A program made the translations under genes and the position numbers. A stretch of DNA of 18,474 nucleotides from Planctomycetota bacterium (GTDB taxonomy: Bacteria > Planctomycetota > Phycisphaerae > Phycisphaerales > UBA1924), in NCBI GenBank assembly GCA_023432465.1, contig JAEYUO010000119.1, forward strand, positions 1-18,474, in the 5' to 3' direction. Position 1 is the first letter of the stretch. Every line of letters starts with the position of its first letter. Under the pieces are notes generated by a model. That model was not told where the DNA came from. It saw nothing but the letters and a program-made list of their open reading frames with translations, and did no database searches. This document shows positions 7,157 to 14,701 of this stretch, piece by piece.

Positions 7157-9682
7157 ATGACACCGTTTGTCTGCCGGATAAATCGCGGAGTTCAATCCGC
7201 CGTCGTTGCCATTGCAGCCGTCGCAGCGATGTGTGCAACATCCTGGGCACAGCCGTGCGAGCCGGAGTGGACACCCATGGGTGCCGGCACACAGACGGGT
7301 GCAGCGGTGAACGCTGTGCGCGCCATGACCGTTTTCAACGACGGGACCGGAGAGGCTCTGTACATCGGGGGCCAGTTCCAGTCCGTTGACGGCGTCGCGG
7401 CGACGAACATCGCCAAATGGAACGGCTCGACGTGGTCTCCCGTGGGCGGGGGTGTGAACGGCACGGTGTTCACCATGGCGGTGTTCGACGACGGCCTTGG
7501 CGGAGGCCCCGCGCTCTATGCCGCGGGAAGCTTCACCCAGGCGGGTGGCGCGCCGGCGAGCAGGATCGCCAAGTGGAATGGAACCGCCTGGTCGCCGCTG
7601 GGAACAGGGATCACCGGCAGCGCGGTGACGGCGATGTGCGTGTTCGACGATGGGGCGGGGCCCGATCTCTACGTGGGCGGGAACATCTCCGCGGGCAACG
7701 GCGTGCCGATCTACAAGATCGGACGCTGGGACGGAACCACCTTTTCACCCCTCGGCAACGGCATCGGCCTGCCTCCGCCCGCATCTCCGATCGTCTACGC
7801 CCTCGCGGCGTTCGACGATGGCTCCGGTCCGGCCCTCTACGCGGCGGGCGCGTTCACGACCGCCGATGGCGCGGCGATCCCCGCTGACCGGATTGCCCGA
7901 TGGGACGGCTCGGCATGGTCCTCCGTCTTCGGCGGCCTGTCGGGGCAGGCAAATGCCCTGGCAGTTCACAACGATGGGAGCGGACCGGCGCTCTATGTCG
8001 GCGGCGAGTTCATCGGCGCGGGCGTTGATATCGCCATGCGCATGGCCCGTTGGGACGGCGAGGCCTGGGCACCGGTCGGCGCCGGCATGGACGATGGCTC
8101 GGTCAACGCGCTTGCAGTCTTTGATGACGGCTCCGGCGGAGGACCCAAGCTCTACGCATCGGGAAGCTTCACGGGCTCGGGCGGGTCGCCGATGAAGGGA
8201 GTCGCCGTCTGGGACGGAGCAACCTGGTCGGCGGTCGCCTCCGGCTTTGATGACGGCGAAGGGCTGGCGCTCGCCGGCTTCGATGGCGGAACGCCGACTC
8301 TGTTTGCGGGCGGTTCGTTCACCGCGGCGGACGGCGCATCTACCAGCCGCATCGCCCAACTGCTCTGCAACCCCGTCGGCGCGTGCTGCCTCCCGAGCGG
8401 GGTATGCGAACCCAGAACACAGATCAGGTGCGCGATCGCCGGCGCAAGCTACAGCGGCGACGGCATCGACTGCATGGATATCGACCCTTGCACGCCTGCT
8501 TCCACCGGGGCATGCTGCACGCCCATGGGCTGTGTCGTCACGTGGAACGCCGGCGAGGGCGGGTGCATCGAGCAGGGCGGTGTCTACCTCGGCGATGGCT
8601 CCGTCTGCGGGACCGACTGCGATGCGATCCACTTTGAAGTCGAGGACAACAGCAACAAGGCGCTCGCTCAGACGGTTGTGCTGGGTGAGGGCGATTCCAT
8701 CGTGGGCGTTTCGACTGCGAACGGATCGGGCGAGCCCGGCGCGGACTACTTCCGCGTTCACACCGCCGCTGCACCGCTTGCGATCTACGAGCATCAAATG
8801 ACGCTCAGCACGACCGGCCCCGTGGGCCACAGCACCCGGATTGTGAGTGCAAACCAGACGACGGTTGCCGCGGGCACGTGGCCGTGCGATATCGGCACGC
8901 CCGTTGAGGGAACCGATTCCAACGGCGGCCAGACCGGAGGCGTCGTCGGGACGGACCGCGTGAACTACTGGTACGGGTTCGGAAAGGAGGAGGGCGTCTA
9001 CTACCACGTCTGGGGCACCGACGCCACCACGGGGCTCTACATCTCGACGCTGACGACGTCCGAGGTCGTCCCAACCGATCTGGGCACCTTCCTGCCCGGA
9101 GAACTCACCATCACCACCACGGGCCAGGGGCACACGAGCGACACCCACCTCATGATCCTGGATGAAGACCTCGTGGCAATCCCGGGATACGGGAACGACC
9201 GAGCCTCGATCAATGGCGGCGCGCCCGCCAACAGCACGAACACCAGCTTCCTCCGTCGACAGTACGAGCCGGGAACCTACTACATGGCGATCGGCATCAT
9301 CAACCTCGCATCGACGGTCGGCAAAGCGTGCGACGACAACCGCCGCTTCGGTGCGATTCTCGACCTGCCCGATGCGGTGGTTGCCACCGACAACTCGGCT
9401 GTGACGAATGTCTCGTTTGCAGTCACCGACAGCGCGGGAACGACCGGCTTCGCCGCAAGCCGGCCCGGCCGCGCCCGGGCCGCCTGGTTCCGGTTCACCG
9501 TTGGTGATGCGCCCTGCCCCGCTGACTTTGATGGCAACGGCACGGTTGCCGTCCCGGACATCTTCGCATTCCTCGCCACCTGGTTCGCATCCGGCGAGGG
9601 CGCTGACTTTGATGACAATGGCACGATCGCTGTGCCGGACATCTTCGCGTTCTTGTCTGCCTGGTTTGCCGGCTGCCCCTGA
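7157..9682 (+). CDS. Secreted seven-bladed propeller protein with GC-type dockerin tail
   Basis: The product is 841 aa. A Sec signal peptide has a hydrophobic core at about residues 12-28 and a probable cut after SWA (31). Residues about 33-405 hold seven repeats of roughly 50 residues with the pattern AVFDDGSGPALYAAGxF, then (A/S)xRIAxWDGxxWxxVGxG, as in other planctomycete propeller-like secreted proteins. Repeat 7 lacks the WDGxxW strand, which EPEWTPMGAG at the N-terminus can supply. A Cys-rich block follows (about 408-490; GACCLPSGVC, GACCTPMGC). Next is a beta-rich region containing YYMAIG and WFRFTVGD. Last is a tail (787-841) of two EF-hand-like repeats, ADFDGNGTVAVPDIFAFLATW and its near copy, ending GCP. 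The dockerin-like tail probably directs sorting or calcium-dependent attachment (inference). The ligand is unknown. Confidence 0.9.
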   Translation: MTPFVCRINRGVQSAVVAIAAVAAMCATSWAQPCEPEWTPMGAGTQTGAAVNAVRAMTVFNDGTGEALYIGGQFQSVDGVAATNIAKWNGSTWSPVGGGVNGTVFTMAVFDDGLGGGPALYAAGSFTQAGGAPASRIAKWNGTAWSPLGTGITGSAVTAMCVFDDGAGPDLYVGGNISAGNGVPIYKIGRWDGTTFSPLGNGIGLPPPASPIVYALAAFDDGSGPALYAAGAFTTADGAAIPADRIARWDGSAWSSVFGGLSGQANALAVHNDGSGPALYVGGEFIGAGVDIAMRMARWDGEAWAPVGAGMDDGSVNALAVFDDGSGGGPKLYASGSFTGSGGSPMKGVAVWDGATWSAVASGFDDGEGLALAGFDGGTPTLFAGGSFTAADGASTSRIAQLLCNPVGACCLPSGVCEPRTQIRCAIAGASYSGDGIDCMDIDPCTPASTGACCTPMGCVVTWNAGEGGCIEQGGVYLGDGSVCGTDCDAIHFEVEDNSNKALAQTVVLGEGDSIVGVSTANGSGEPGADYFRVHTAAAPLAIYEHQMTLSTTGPVGHSTRIVSANQTTVAAGTWPCDIGTPVEGTDSNGGQTGGVVGTDRVNYWYGFGKEEGVYYHVWGTDATTGLYISTLTTSEVVPTDLGTFLPGELTITTTGQGHTSDTHLMILDEDLVAIPGYGNDRASINGGAPANSTNTSFLRRQYEPGTYYMAIGIINLASTVGKACDDNRRFGAILDLPDAVVATDNSAVTNVSFAVTDSAGTTGFAASRPGRARAAWFRFTVGDAPCPADFDGNGTVAVPDIFAFLATWFASGEGADFDDNGTIAVPDIFAFLSAWFAGCP

Positions 9683-9708
9683 CCGTCAGCTTGCACCTCT
9701 CAACGCGC

Positions 9709-9740
9709 GGAGCCCCGGGCACACGCCCGGGCCTTCTGCT
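9709..9740 (+). terminator. Intrinsic terminator after the propeller gene
   Basis: CCCGGGC (9714-9720), loop ACAC and GCCCGGG (9725-9731) form a perfect 7-bp GC stem that extends past one C-C mismatch. A pyrimidine-rich tail follows (CCTTCTGCTTTCT). It starts 27 bases after the stop codon. Confidence 0.7.
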
Positions 9741-9774
9741 TTCTGTGACCACCACCGGCAATCCCGCTCGCAGA

Positions 9775-9780
9775 TATCCT
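9775..9780 (+). promoter_or_regulatory. -10-like TATCCT fixing GTG 9786
   Basis: TATCCT ends five bases before GTG 9786 with no Shine-Dalgarno. It is the same hexamer as in front of FNR and supports the GTG as a leaderless start. Confidence 0.4.
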
Positions 9781-9785
9781 GTCGC

Positions 9786-10415
9786 GTGCCCGATGTGCCC
9801 CGCCCGACCACGTTGCCTTCCCCCCGCTCGCGCGGCATCCTGCTCTTTGGCTGCGCAGCGACCGCCCTGCTGCTGAGTGCTCTCTGGCTCCTCTCCCAGT
9901 TCCGCGGCTTCGCCCTCCTCCACACCGGCGCCGCAGTCGCCCGCAACACCCAGACCCCCGACGGCCAGATGGGCGCGTGGGAGTGCACGCTCAACACGTG
10001 GAGCCTGCAAACCTACCCGCACCAGCTGCGCCTCGTCCGCGGCGAATATCTCAGCATCATGAGCGCCGAATCCGAGAAGGACCGCTTCGCCGGCCAGCTC
10101 GGCTTCGAGGCCCACAGCTTCGCCGCAAGCGCCATCCGCCCCGACCGTCGTCCATGGTTCGTCTCCGAGCCTGGAAACTGGCGGTTCCTCGGCTTCGGCG
10201 CCGGCGAATCCACGGGCGGCGGACAGACGGCGCAGACATACGACGTTCCCTACTGGCTGCTCATGGTCATCTTCGGCACGCCCGCGCTCCTCGCCGCGAG
10301 ACGCCATCACGCGCTCGCCGTGCGGGCGCGCGAGGGCAGATGCCTGAAGTGCGGGTACCAGCTCGATGCGCACATGACCATCTGCCCGGAGTGCGGCACC
10401 GCCCGAACGGCATGA
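9786..10415 (+). CDS. Two-TM membrane protein with C-terminal zinc ribbon (copy 2)
   Basis: The product is 209 aa from GTG 9786 (VPDVPRPTTLP); GTG 9795 is an alternative. The much longer frame from 9408 overlaps the propeller gene and its terminator, so I reject it. The protein is a paralogue of the 5083 product. TM1 is GILLFGCAATALLLSALWLL, the outer domain holds WSLQTYPHQLRLVRGEYLS, TM2 is PYWLLMVIFGTPALL, and the final ribbon is CLKCGYQLDAHMTICPEC. The predicted topology is N-in, middle domain outside, ribbon inside. The most conserved stretches are the PHQLRL block, the TM2 segment and the ribbon. The middle of the outer domain (about residues 88-125) diverges strongly from copy 1. The function is unknown. 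Confidence 0.82.
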   Translation: MPDVPRPTTLPSPRSRGILLFGCAATALLLSALWLLSQFRGFALLHTGAAVARNTQTPDGQMGAWECTLNTWSLQTYPHQLRLVRGEYLSIMSAESEKDRFAGQLGFEAHSFAASAIRPDRRPWFVSEPGNWRFLGFGAGESTGGGQTAQTYDVPYWLLMVIFGTPALLAARRHHALAVRAREGRCLKCGYQLDAHMTICPECGTARTA

Positions 10416-10422
10416 TGACCGC

Positions 10423-10440
10423 CCGCACCGATGTGCGGTT
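10423..10440 (+). terminator. Weak hairpin after the 9786 gene
   Basis: CCGCAC, loop CGAT and GTGCGG form a perfect 6-bp hairpin eight bases past the stop. Only two T residues follow, so termination is uncertain. It also lies 32 bases beyond the stop of the convergent PilZ gene. Confidence 0.3.
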
Positions 10441-10472
10441 CATCCGCAGATTCGCGACGTCGAGACGCTCCC

Positions 10473-10886
10473 TCAGCACGCGATCCGCAGCGTTCGCCGG
10501 TCCGCGGCGATTCGCGCGAGATTGCCCAGAGCCTTGATCTGATTCTGATCGAGGTTCCAGAACTTGAACCCCGCCTCAAACCAGCCGTCCTTGCGCTTGA
10601 TCAGCCGAACAAGCTGCGCCGGAAGCGTCACCCCGTCGCCCAACCCGGCAAACTTGATCTGTGCAACTTCGCCCACATCCATCGGCGGCAGCTTCTTGCA
10701 GAGCATCTTCATGCCCGTGCCCGACAGGTCGGCGATCAGTCCGTACTGACACGTCAGCCCGTCACAGACGAGCCGCCCGGTTCGCCGTCGATTCGATGAG
10801 GGTCCGTTCAGCATCGCAAGGCCCCGTCTGTGCATCCGGCGATTCGGGACTCCGAAAGGCTCCGACGCATCGTCCGGTATCGGCAT
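10473..10886 (-). CDS. PilZ-domain protein, probable c-di-GMP receptor
   Basis: The product is about 137 aa and is a stand-alone PilZ domain. The c-di-GMP-binding signature is present: RRTGR matches RxxxR, and DLSGTG matches DxSxxG about 20 residues later. The rest gives the expected beta barrel (VGEVAQIKF, LPAQLVRLIKR, WFEAGFKFWNL) and a C-terminal helix. PilZ proteins change the activity of pili, flagella or polysaccharide machinery when c-di-GMP rises. I chose ATG 10886 (MPIPDDAS) because GGAG sits five bases upstream. ATG 10835 or 10814 remain possible, and the frame open to 10955 reads unlikely sequence. It lies 81 bases downstream of the amidase gene on the same strand. Confidence 0.82.
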   Translation of the reverse strand: MPIPDDASEPFGVPNRRMHRRGLAMLNGPSSNRRRTGRLVCDGLTCQYGLIADLSGTGMKMLCKKLPPMDVGEVAQIKFAGLGDGVTLPAQLVRLIKRKDGWFEAGFKFWNLDQNQIKALGNLARIAADRRTLRIAC

Positions 10887-10891
10887 CAGAT

Positions 10892-10895
10892 CTCC
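10892..10895 (-). promoter_or_regulatory. Shine-Dalgarno GGAG for the PilZ gene
   Basis: GGAG on the minus strand lies five bases before ATG 10886 and is the only good ribosome site among the candidate starts. Confidence 0.5.
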
Positions 10896-10967
10896 GCAAC
10901 GCCAACAGCATTCGTCGGCATCGAGGATCCCCAAGCCGAAGCGTGCGGATTGCACGGCCTGTGCCGA

Positions 10968-11810
10968 TCAGGACACCGTCCCCCTGATCAGGCGATGATC
11001 CTTCCACGCCGGGAACTTCCCTCGCCACGCCCTCAGCCCCGCCAGATCGATCTCCACGCTCAGCACGCCCTCGCCCTCGCCGAGCTCCCCCACGACATCG
11101 CCCATCGGCCCCACGGCCAGCGAGCCGCCCCGGTACTCCAGAAACGGGTCCGACCCCGCCCGATTCACCCCCAGCACGTACGCCTGGTTCTCGATCGCGC
11201 GCGCGATCGTCAGCATCCGCCGATGCCCCGCCCTGGCCACCGGCCAGTTCGCGCCGACGGCGAACACCTCCGCCCCGGCGAGCAGCCCGAGGCGAAAAAG
11301 CTCCGGGAACCGCAGGTCGTAGCAGATCGCCGGACAAACCGTGGTGACGTCCTCCCCGTTATCAGGCGTGTCTCCCTCACCCCGGCACGGGACGGAGCCC
11401 GCGCGGCCGCGCATCCATGTGTACGTCTCAATCCGTTCCCCGCCGGAGAAGAACTCGCTCTCGCGGCCATACGAGAACGGATGGATCTTGTCGTACTCGA
11501 CAAGCACCTCGCCGGACGGACCCGCCACCGTCGCGCGGTTGCGTCCGCGGCCATCCGGCCCGATCACCGTCCGCGCGCCCTGCACAGTCGCTCCAAGTTC
11601 CTTTGAAAGTTCGCACAGATACCGCAACGTCCGGCCGTCAGCGTCGTTGGTCTTGGGGAGATCAAATGAAAAGCCTGTGTCGAACATCTCCGGCAAGACC
11701 ACCAGGTCGCCCCGCGAGACTCCAGCGCTTCGAACAAGCTCGCTGGTCCGCGCGTAGTTTGCCTGCCGGTCTTCCCACACGATATCGAGTTGCACAAGGT
11801 GTGCCCGCAC
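10968..11810 (-). CDS. Nitrilase-superfamily amidase, omega-amidase (YafV/NIT2)-like
   Basis: The product is 280 aa, the usual length for the family. The catalytic triad is visible: Glu in LPEMFDTGF (residue 41), Lys in EYDKIHPFSYG (108) and Cys in PAICYDLRFPELF (163). LPEMFDTGF and ICYDLRFP resemble YafV and mammalian NIT2, which hydrolyse alpha-ketoglutaramate or alpha-ketosuccinamate, or repair deaminated glutathione. The exact substrate is uncertain. I chose GTG 11810 (VRAHLVQLDIVWED) because GGAG lies eight bases upstream and the family begins right there. The frame to 12047 would run through the divergent maf start and looks non-coding. A variable Gly/Arg/Asp-rich loop at about 128-155 precedes the Cys. 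PilZ follows on the same strand. Confidence 0.88.
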   Translation of the reverse strand: MRAHLVQLDIVWEDRQANYARTSELVRSAGVSRGDLVVLPEMFDTGFSFDLPKTNDADGRTLRYLCELSKELGATVQGARTVIGPDGRGRNRATVAGPSGEVLVEYDKIHPFSYGRESEFFSGGERIETYTWMRGRAGSVPCRGEGDTPDNGEDVTTVCPAICYDLRFPELFRLGLLAGAEVFAVGANWPVARAGHRRMLTIARAIENQAYVLGVNRAGSDPFLEYRGGSLAVGPMGDVVGELGEGEGVLSVEIDLAGLRAWRGKFPAWKDHRLIRGTVS

Positions 11811-11818
11811 GCTTGCAG

Positions 11819-11844
11819 CTCCGTTTTCAACCCCGCCGATCGTA
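11819..11844 (-). promoter_or_regulatory. -10 and Shine-Dalgarno for the amidase gene
   Basis: TACGAT (11844-11839) would start a transcript of about 20 leader bases carrying GGAG (11822-11819), eight bases before GTG 11810. No clear -35 is seen. It lies in the 62-base gap shared with maf. Confidence 0.4.
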
Positions 11845-11872
11845 CACCGCACGCACGCCAACACCGCCACCG

Positions 11873-12616
11873 ATGCAACCCGTGCCGGTTGAATCCCAAC
11901 AACCCGGCGCGATGATGCTCCTGAACCGTCCAACCCCTTCCACGCCCGTGCCAACCGACCCCACATCCATCCCGCAGGGTGATCGCTTCCGGTCCGTGCG
12001 TGCCGGCAGGCCCCAGCGACCGCTGGTGCTGCTCGCCAGCCGTTCACCTCGCCGCGTGGAGCTGCTCTCGCAAGCCGGTGTGGATTTCCTGGTCGCGCAG
12101 CCGCTGCTGAACGATGCCGACCTCGATCCCGGCGCTGCCAGCGCGGAGCGCTGGGTCGCCGCGATGGCGTACCTCAAGGCCGCGGCGGCATCACACCAGA
12201 AGCTGCACGCAACGCTCGATTCCGCCCGCCCGATCGGCGTCATTCTCGGCGCGGACACCGTCGTTGCGGACGCAGACGAGATCATCGGCCAGCCGCGGAA
12301 CCAAGCCGATGCGCGGCGGATCATCGAACAGTTGGCCGATCGCGAGCATGATGTGCTGACAGGCGTCGCCCTGCTCTGCCCGGGCACCGGTCGCCGCGAG
12401 ATCTTCACCGATCGCGCAACAGTTCGTGTCGGCCGCCTCGACGCTCGCTCGGTGGACGAGTACCTCGCCTCGGGTCAGTGGCGTGGCAAGGCGGGCGCGT
12501 ACAACCTGCGCGAACGCATCGCCGCCGGCTGGCCCATCACCTTTGATGGCGACCCGGGCACCATCATGGGGCTGCCGGTGAAGATGGTCGTTGACCGGCT
12601 CGATTCCTGGAACTGA
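11873..12616 (+). CDS. maf: Maf family nucleoside triphosphate pyrophosphatase
   Basis: The product is about 247 aa. The family core starts near residue 47 with LVLLASRSPRRVELLSQAG, the phosphate-binding (A/S)xSPRR motif. GADTVVADADEIIGQPRN carries the metal-binding Asp, then HDVLTGVALLCPG and WRGKAGAYNLRERIAA (KAGAY box) follow, and the end is TIMGLPV. Maf proteins hydrolyse dTTP, UTP or modified NTPs to the monophosphate and pyrophosphate, acting in housecleaning or division arrest. KAGAY favours the dTTP/UTP (YhdE-like) branch over the YceF m7GTP branch. The start is uncertain: ATG 11873 or ATG 11912/11915, with no ribosome site at any. The first 45 residues are Pro-rich and not conserved in the family. 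It is divergent from the amidase gene and convergent with the 12641 gene. Confidence 0.9.
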   Translation: MQPVPVESQQPGAMMLLNRPTPSTPVPTDPTSIPQGDRFRSVRAGRPQRPLVLLASRSPRRVELLSQAGVDFLVAQPLLNDADLDPGAASAERWVAAMAYLKAAAASHQKLHATLDSARPIGVILGADTVVADADEIIGQPRNQADARRIIEQLADREHDVLTGVALLCPGTGRREIFTDRATVRVGRLDARSVDEYLASGQWRGKAGAYNLRERIAAGWPITFDGDPGTIMGLPVKMVVDRLDSWN

Positions 12617-12640
12617 TGCCCCCGCGCCCCGTCGCGGCCG

Positions 12641-12847
12641 TCACCGCCCGGTGCGCATCCGGTGCATCCACACGCCGTACTCCAGGACCGCCGCGAGCAG
12701 TTCCCGCTTCGATTCGGGCACGCCGCGACCGAACGCCGTCTGGTTGCGCCACTCCCAATACGGGCCCTTGAAGCGGAACCGCGTGATCACGCCCAGCCGC
12801 CCGAGCTGGTACACACCGCCGAGGAGATCGACGATCCGCGTCACCAT
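12641..12847 (-). CDS. Small protein of about 68 aa coupled to the Memo gene
   Basis: I recognise no family. From ATG 12847 (MVTRIVDLLGG) it is 68 aa. GTG 12859 would give 72 aa and a seven-base overlap with the upstream stop. The ATG lies five bases past the Memo stop codon (12853), so translation is probably coupled. It contains a compact aromatic and basic block, RFRFKGPYWEWRNQTAFG, then PESKRELLAAVLEYGVWMHRMR, which looks like one amphipathic helix. There is no signal peptide or Cys pair. The composition and the tight coupling argue that it is a real gene. Confidence 0.65.
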   Translation of the reverse strand: MVTRIVDLLGGVYQLGRLGVITRFRFKGPYWEWRNQTAFGRGVPESKRELLAAVLEYGVWMHRMRTGR

Positions 12848-12852
12848 GGCGC

Positions 12853-14223
12853 TCACCACATCGCCGCGGAGGCGCTGGAGACCATCGTCGTGCCCTGCGG
12901 ATCAATGCTCGCGGCGTAGTTGAGCATCTCCACCTTCGTGGGCTCGACCGCCAGCAGCGTCGCCACGATGTTGCCCGTCGAGCACCACCGCGTCGGGTTC
13001 TGCTGCCAGGCCATGGCCGCGACAAGCTCGCCGGGCTTGTTGTTCCGGACCAGATCAAGCATGCCCATGTCGTGCTGGAAGACCTTCTTGCGCGCCGCAT
13101 CGGCCTCGGGTGACTCTCCGGCGAGCATCTGCTGATCGCCGAACGACGGGCCCGCGTGCGAAAGATCGGCCGAAGCGATGATCAGCGTGCGGCCGGGGAG
13201 GCTGTTGACGCAGTCCTTGAGCGCCTTGACAAACGGTTCGATCGCCACGCCGTTGCCGTCGTAGCTCTCGCCGTTGGCGACCGCTGGGTCGTGCACCATC
13301 GCGCCGAAGACCTTGGGGAACTTGCCGTTCTCATCCGCTCCGAAGATGTGCTGGATCCACATCATCTGCAGCTCGATCGAGTGCTCCCGCTCGTGGTCGA
13401 AGCGGTTGGCAAAGAGCTTGTCGCCAAGCGCGAACTTGAGCGCGCTCACGACATCGGTATCGACCTCGCACGTGCCCAGCGGCGTCGTGAAGCCCTTGTC
13501 GCACCCCACAACGCCGGTGCCCTGCCCGAAGTGATTGGTCCCCAGAACAATCACCCGGTCCGGACGATCGCAGACCCGCATGCGGCCATACACGTTGGCG
13601 TAGTTGATCCACCCTCTGGGATAGTCAATGTGCGGGACGATCACCGCTCGCGGCAACTGGTCGAAGCTCGGCTTCTCCGCCTTCTCCAGCGCCTTGCTCA
13701 TCCACTGGTCGAACAGCTCGCGCACGCGCCCCGGCCCCTGCTCGGCCTTGACCGAGTCATCGACCTTGTCGGTTCCCGCGGCCTGCGTCACCAGCATGTC
13801 CGCGAACGCCGCGCTGCTCGCGGGCGGAAGGTTCGCGGCCGCATCGAAGTCCTCCTTGACCTTGGCCCACAGCTTGTCGAACGACGGCCCCTCGATGAGC
13901 GCGGCATCGTCGAGCTGCGCGATGATGCCCTCGAGCACTTCGCGGTTCAAGCCCCGCCCGACTTCCTGGATGATCTGATCCAGCTCACGCGAGCCATCCA
14001 TGAGCGGGAAGAGCATCCTCGCCGCGGGAGCCGTGAAGACCACTTTGTCGGAAATCTGCCTCGCATCGGCCAAGCCCAGGAGCTGGAGCTGCTGGCCATC
14101 GGGCCCCTGCCCCTGGACCGGGAACCCACGCACGGGCCGCAGCTTCGGCCGCCGCATATGGGCTGCGTTCGGGTCAAACTTGGGCTTGGGCGCGTTGGGC
14201 TGAGGGGTGTCGGCTTGGCTCAT
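12853..14223 (-). CDS. Memo-family protein (AmmeMemoRadiSam B-like) with N-terminal extension
   Basis: The product is 456 aa. The Memo domain runs from about residue 190 to the end. It shows PHIDYPRGWINYANVY (His 198), GTNHFGQGTG (His 231), PLGTCEVD, EHSIELQMMWIQHIF, ASADLSHAGPSFGD and RWCSTGNIVATL (Cys 414). The His, His and Cys match the three metal ligands of human MEMO1. Memo enzymes resemble class III extradiol dioxygenases and bind a metal such as iron or copper; the bacterial reaction is unknown. The first 190 residues are an extra helical domain (LADARQISDKVVFTAPAARM) that may be a winged helix. ATG 14223 (MSQADTPQ) is preceded by TACGAT, five bases away. The AMMECR1 and radical-SAM partners usual in that system are absent here. 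Confidence 0.88.
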   Translation of the reverse strand: MSQADTPQPNAPKPKFDPNAAHMRRPKLRPVRGFPVQGQGPDGQQLQLLGLADARQISDKVVFTAPAARMLFPLMDGSRELDQIIQEVGRGLNREVLEGIIAQLDDAALIEGPSFDKLWAKVKEDFDAAANLPPASSAAFADMLVTQAAGTDKVDDSVKAEQGPGRVRELFDQWMSKALEKAEKPSFDQLPRAVIVPHIDYPRGWINYANVYGRMRVCDRPDRVIVLGTNHFGQGTGVVGCDKGFTTPLGTCEVDTDVVSALKFALGDKLFANRFDHEREHSIELQMMWIQHIFGADENGKFPKVFGAMVHDPAVANGESYDGNGVAIEPFVKALKDCVNSLPGRTLIIASADLSHAGPSFGDQQMLAGESPEADAARKKVFQHDMGMLDLVRNNKPGELVAAMAWQQNPTRWCSTGNIVATLLAVEPTKVEMLNYAASIDPQGTTMVSSASAAMW

Positions 14224-14228
14224 GCCCG

Positions 14229-14234
14229 ATCGTA
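14229..14234 (-). promoter_or_regulatory. -10-like TACGAT in front of the Memo gene
   Basis: TACGAT on the minus strand ends five bases before ATG 14223, with no Shine-Dalgarno. It is the same hexamer as at 6983-6988 and 11839-11844. Confidence 0.4.
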
Positions 14235-14354
14235 GCCCACACTCCCCCGCCTCCGGTCCGTGGAGGCGACTCAAAGCCGCTCGGGCACGCGGCTTGTGGA
14301 CCATCGGGCCCCGGCTACCTATCGTCTGGGCCCTCTTTTGCCGGAAGCCGAACC

Positions 14355-14672
14355 ATGATCGACTCGCTCAAGCCAGGCCAGACCGTCCGATGCACGCTCT
14401 TGAAGATGCCCCGCTCGCGCGGCAACAGCAAGACCGTGCGTGCCCTCATGCTCCGCGACCCCCAGAACGTTCGCGCCTCGCGCCGGGCCCAGCTCATGCG
14501 CCGCCGCAACACCGTGGTCTACAACCGCGGCAACCGCGACTGGGTGCAGCGCCGTCCGTGTGCCCGTATCGCGGTTCTCAAGACCGGCGCCAACTGGTCG
14601 TTTGTCTACCAGCACGACCTCGCCGATGAGCTCCGCTCCGTCGAGAAGCTGCTCAAGATCGAAGGCGCCTGA
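14355..14672 (+). CDS. Small basic hypothetical protein (105 aa)
   Basis: The product is very rich in Arg and Lys, with no TM helix or signal peptide. It begins MIDSLKPGQTVRCTLLKMPRS, like a small beta-barrel. The middle is RASRRAQLMRRRNTVVYNRGNR, then DWVQRRPCARIAVLKTGANW and ADELRSVEKLLKIEGA. Charge and size suggest nucleic-acid or ribosome binding (inference). I recall similar short proteins with an N-terminal LKPGxxVRxT and a WVxR block in Phycisphaerae but can name no function. The start ATG 14355 has a weak GGAAG (14342-14346) upstream, and the next 30 bases past the stop lead into a strong terminator. The gene therefore looks monocistronic and probably well expressed. Confidence 0.78.
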   Translation: MIDSLKPGQTVRCTLLKMPRSRGNSKTVRALMLRDPQNVRASRRAQLMRRRNTVVYNRGNRDWVQRRPCARIAVLKTGANWSFVYQHDLADELRSVEKLLKIEGA

Positions 14673-14701
14673 ATCGCGGGCCAATCCCGTTTCGAACCCA
14701 C

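Noticed and set aside
7745..9148. Minus-strand 467-aa open frame
   Set aside because: It is antisense to the propeller gene, whose signal peptide, repeats and dockerin tail are unmistakable.
9408..9785. N-terminal extension of the second zinc-ribbon protein
   Set aside because: It overlaps the propeller coding region and its terminator. Homology with copy 1 begins after GTG 9786.
12641..14223. AmmeMemoRadiSam cluster
   Set aside because: Only the Memo component is present; no AMMECR1 or radical SAM gene lies in the window.
13156..14235. Plus-strand 359-aa open frame
   Set aside because: It is a shadow of the Memo gene, with Arg/Leu/Val-rich low-information protein.
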